A stretch of DNA of 64,000 nucleotides from Ichthyophis bannanicus (Eukaryota > Chordata > Amphibia > Gymnophiona > Ichthyophiidae). Positions within the stretch are counted from its first letter, which is position 1; every line of letters starts with the position of its first letter. The position numbers and the translations under genes are program-made. Below, in pieces: positions 63,070 to 64,000 of the stretch. The notes below the pieces were generated by a model. It searched no databases and was not told the origin of the DNA. It worked only from the letters and a program-made list of their open reading frames with translations. The DNA is taken from the NCBI GenBank assembly GCA_033557465.1, contig CM066033.1, positions 230,084,109 to 230,148,108 on the forward strand. The letters are read 5' to 3'.

Positions 63070-64000
63070 GTATGGATCTCAGCATCCATTCTGGGTAGGT
63101 GGGCAGGTGTTGTTTAGGAATGGACCAGGTGCTTGAGGACAGCCTGGCCAAACAAGGCATCCCGGCGGTAGTCCTTGTCCAAACAGTCATGGGCTGTGAA
63201 GGTATGAACCGAGGCCCAGGTAGCGGCTCGACAGATCTGATCTATGGAAACAGAGTGCAGATGAGCCATAGAAGTTGCCATGGCCCTCACATTGTGAGCA
63301 GTGACATGGCCTTCCAGAGAAATGTTTTTGCTCTGGTAAGCAAAAGAAATACACGGAGCAATCCAATTGGAAAGTGTACGCTTGGAGACTGGAAGTCCCA
63401 AATGGGAAGGATCAAAGGCCACAAAAAGTTGAGAAGACTTTCGATGTGGCTGAGTCCTATAAGGTTAAAAAGCGAGAGCTCTTTTACAATCCAGAGTATG
63501 AAGGTTCCTCTCTGCATGGATGCATGAGGAGCTGGAAAAAAGACAGGTAGATATACCTCTTGATTAAGATGAAAAGGCGAGAACCACTTTAGGCATAAAG
63601 TGGGGATTCGTCCTAAGGACCACCTTATCATGATGAAAATCTGTGTAAGGTGGATTAGCCACTAAAGCCTGCAGCTCACTGATGCGGCGAGCCGAAGTGA
63701 CTGCAATGAGGAAGATGACCTTCCAGGAAAGAATTTCAAGGAGGTGGAAAACATTGGCTCAAAAGGTGGCTTCATAAGTTGACCGAGCACTAGATTCAAA
63801 TCCCATGCGACGGGGGTGGTCTGATGGGAGGTTTAGTGAGAGTCAGGCCTCTCATGAATCTTGCAACAAGAGGATGAGAGGAGATAGGTTGTCCATTTTA
63901 TATGTTGCAAGGATGCTGCAATAGCACTTAAATGGACTCTTACCGAATTCGTCTTGAGGCCTGCATTGGATAGATGCAGGAGATAATCAAGAAGAGAATT
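63070..64000 (-). pseudogene. DIRS tyrosine recombinase, D10, partial
   Basis: The frame 63114-63422 reads AFDPSHLGLPVSKRTLSNWIA, HNVRAMATS (HxxR intact) and AATWASVHTFTAHDCLD. At the tyrosine position the sequence is HDCL rather than HYCL, so the nucleophile appears replaced by aspartate. The adjacent frame 63287-63631 has FHLNQEVYLPVFF, so at least one frameshift is present. The first-arginine block lies near 63680-63700 and reads SARRISEL on the minus strand. Confidence 0.8.

Larger units (their letters stand above)
62652..64000 (-). mobile_element. DIRS copy D10, partial at window edge
   Basis: The left end AGCACAGTTACTTACCTG with the dyad CCTGTAACAGG is followed by TGATCTCTGGGAACAGCAGG...CATATGGGTACG, matching the D8 family. 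It has an internal complementary region and recombinase. The remainder lies beyond the window. It is better preserved than D8. Confidence 0.9.

Overview
This 64 kb window looks like intergenic DNA from a large vertebrate genome. The mix of DIRS-type tyrosine-recombinase retrotransposons, CR1 and L2-like LINEs, hAT transposons and a tRNA-derived CORE-type SINE suggests an amphibian, perhaps a caecilian; that placement is inference from repeat content only. I recognise no host protein-coding gene, rRNA, functional tRNA or CRISPR array. Almost every long open frame belongs to a transposable element or is a shadow frame of one.

The dominant content is ten DIRS copies, here called D1 to D10, all coded on the minus strand. 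D1 (825-9303) is an internally deleted copy split by the younger, nearly full-length D2 (2130-7892). D3 (about 10.1-12.8 kb) is an old remnant. D4 (about 15.5-29.9 kb) is truncated and split by D5 (16281-27105), which is itself split in its gag by a near full-length CR1 LINE (20314-25382). D6 (31052-36832) and D7 (40981-46725) are young copies of the D2 family. D8 (49669-55805) and D10 (62652 to the window end) form a second family. D9 (from about 57.9 kb) is very diverged and is apparently interrupted by D10.

The young copies show the DIRS plan clearly. Inverted terminal repeats of about 160 bp flank gag, then reverse transcriptase/RNase H/methyltransferase-like pol in the +1 frame, then tyrosine recombinase (YR). 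Near the 3' end lies an internal complementary region that matches the circle junction of the two ends. No single copy is fully intact: D7 has intact gag and YR but a broken pol; D2 has an intact pol frame but broken gag and YR; D6 has gag and pol fused into one 1,277-codon frame, but its YR has a frameshift and has lost the catalytic arginine.

The D4/D5/CR1 nest lies inside the remains of a hAT transposon (15499-30815) that still has matching TIR tips, a hAT transposase tail and perfect 8-bp target duplications (GCCTAGAT). A hAT MITE then inserted at the same octamer, leaving three copies of it. Other elements are two further hAT-like foldback MITEs (11859-12258, 12869-13184), a MITE inside the hAT relic (30000-30247), CR1 fragments around 40.6-49.7 kb, L2-like fragments at 37.5, 38.8-40.6, 51.1-51.9 and 55.8 kb, a SINE at 37.9 kb, a minisatellite at the left edge and two pyrimidine-rich tracts.
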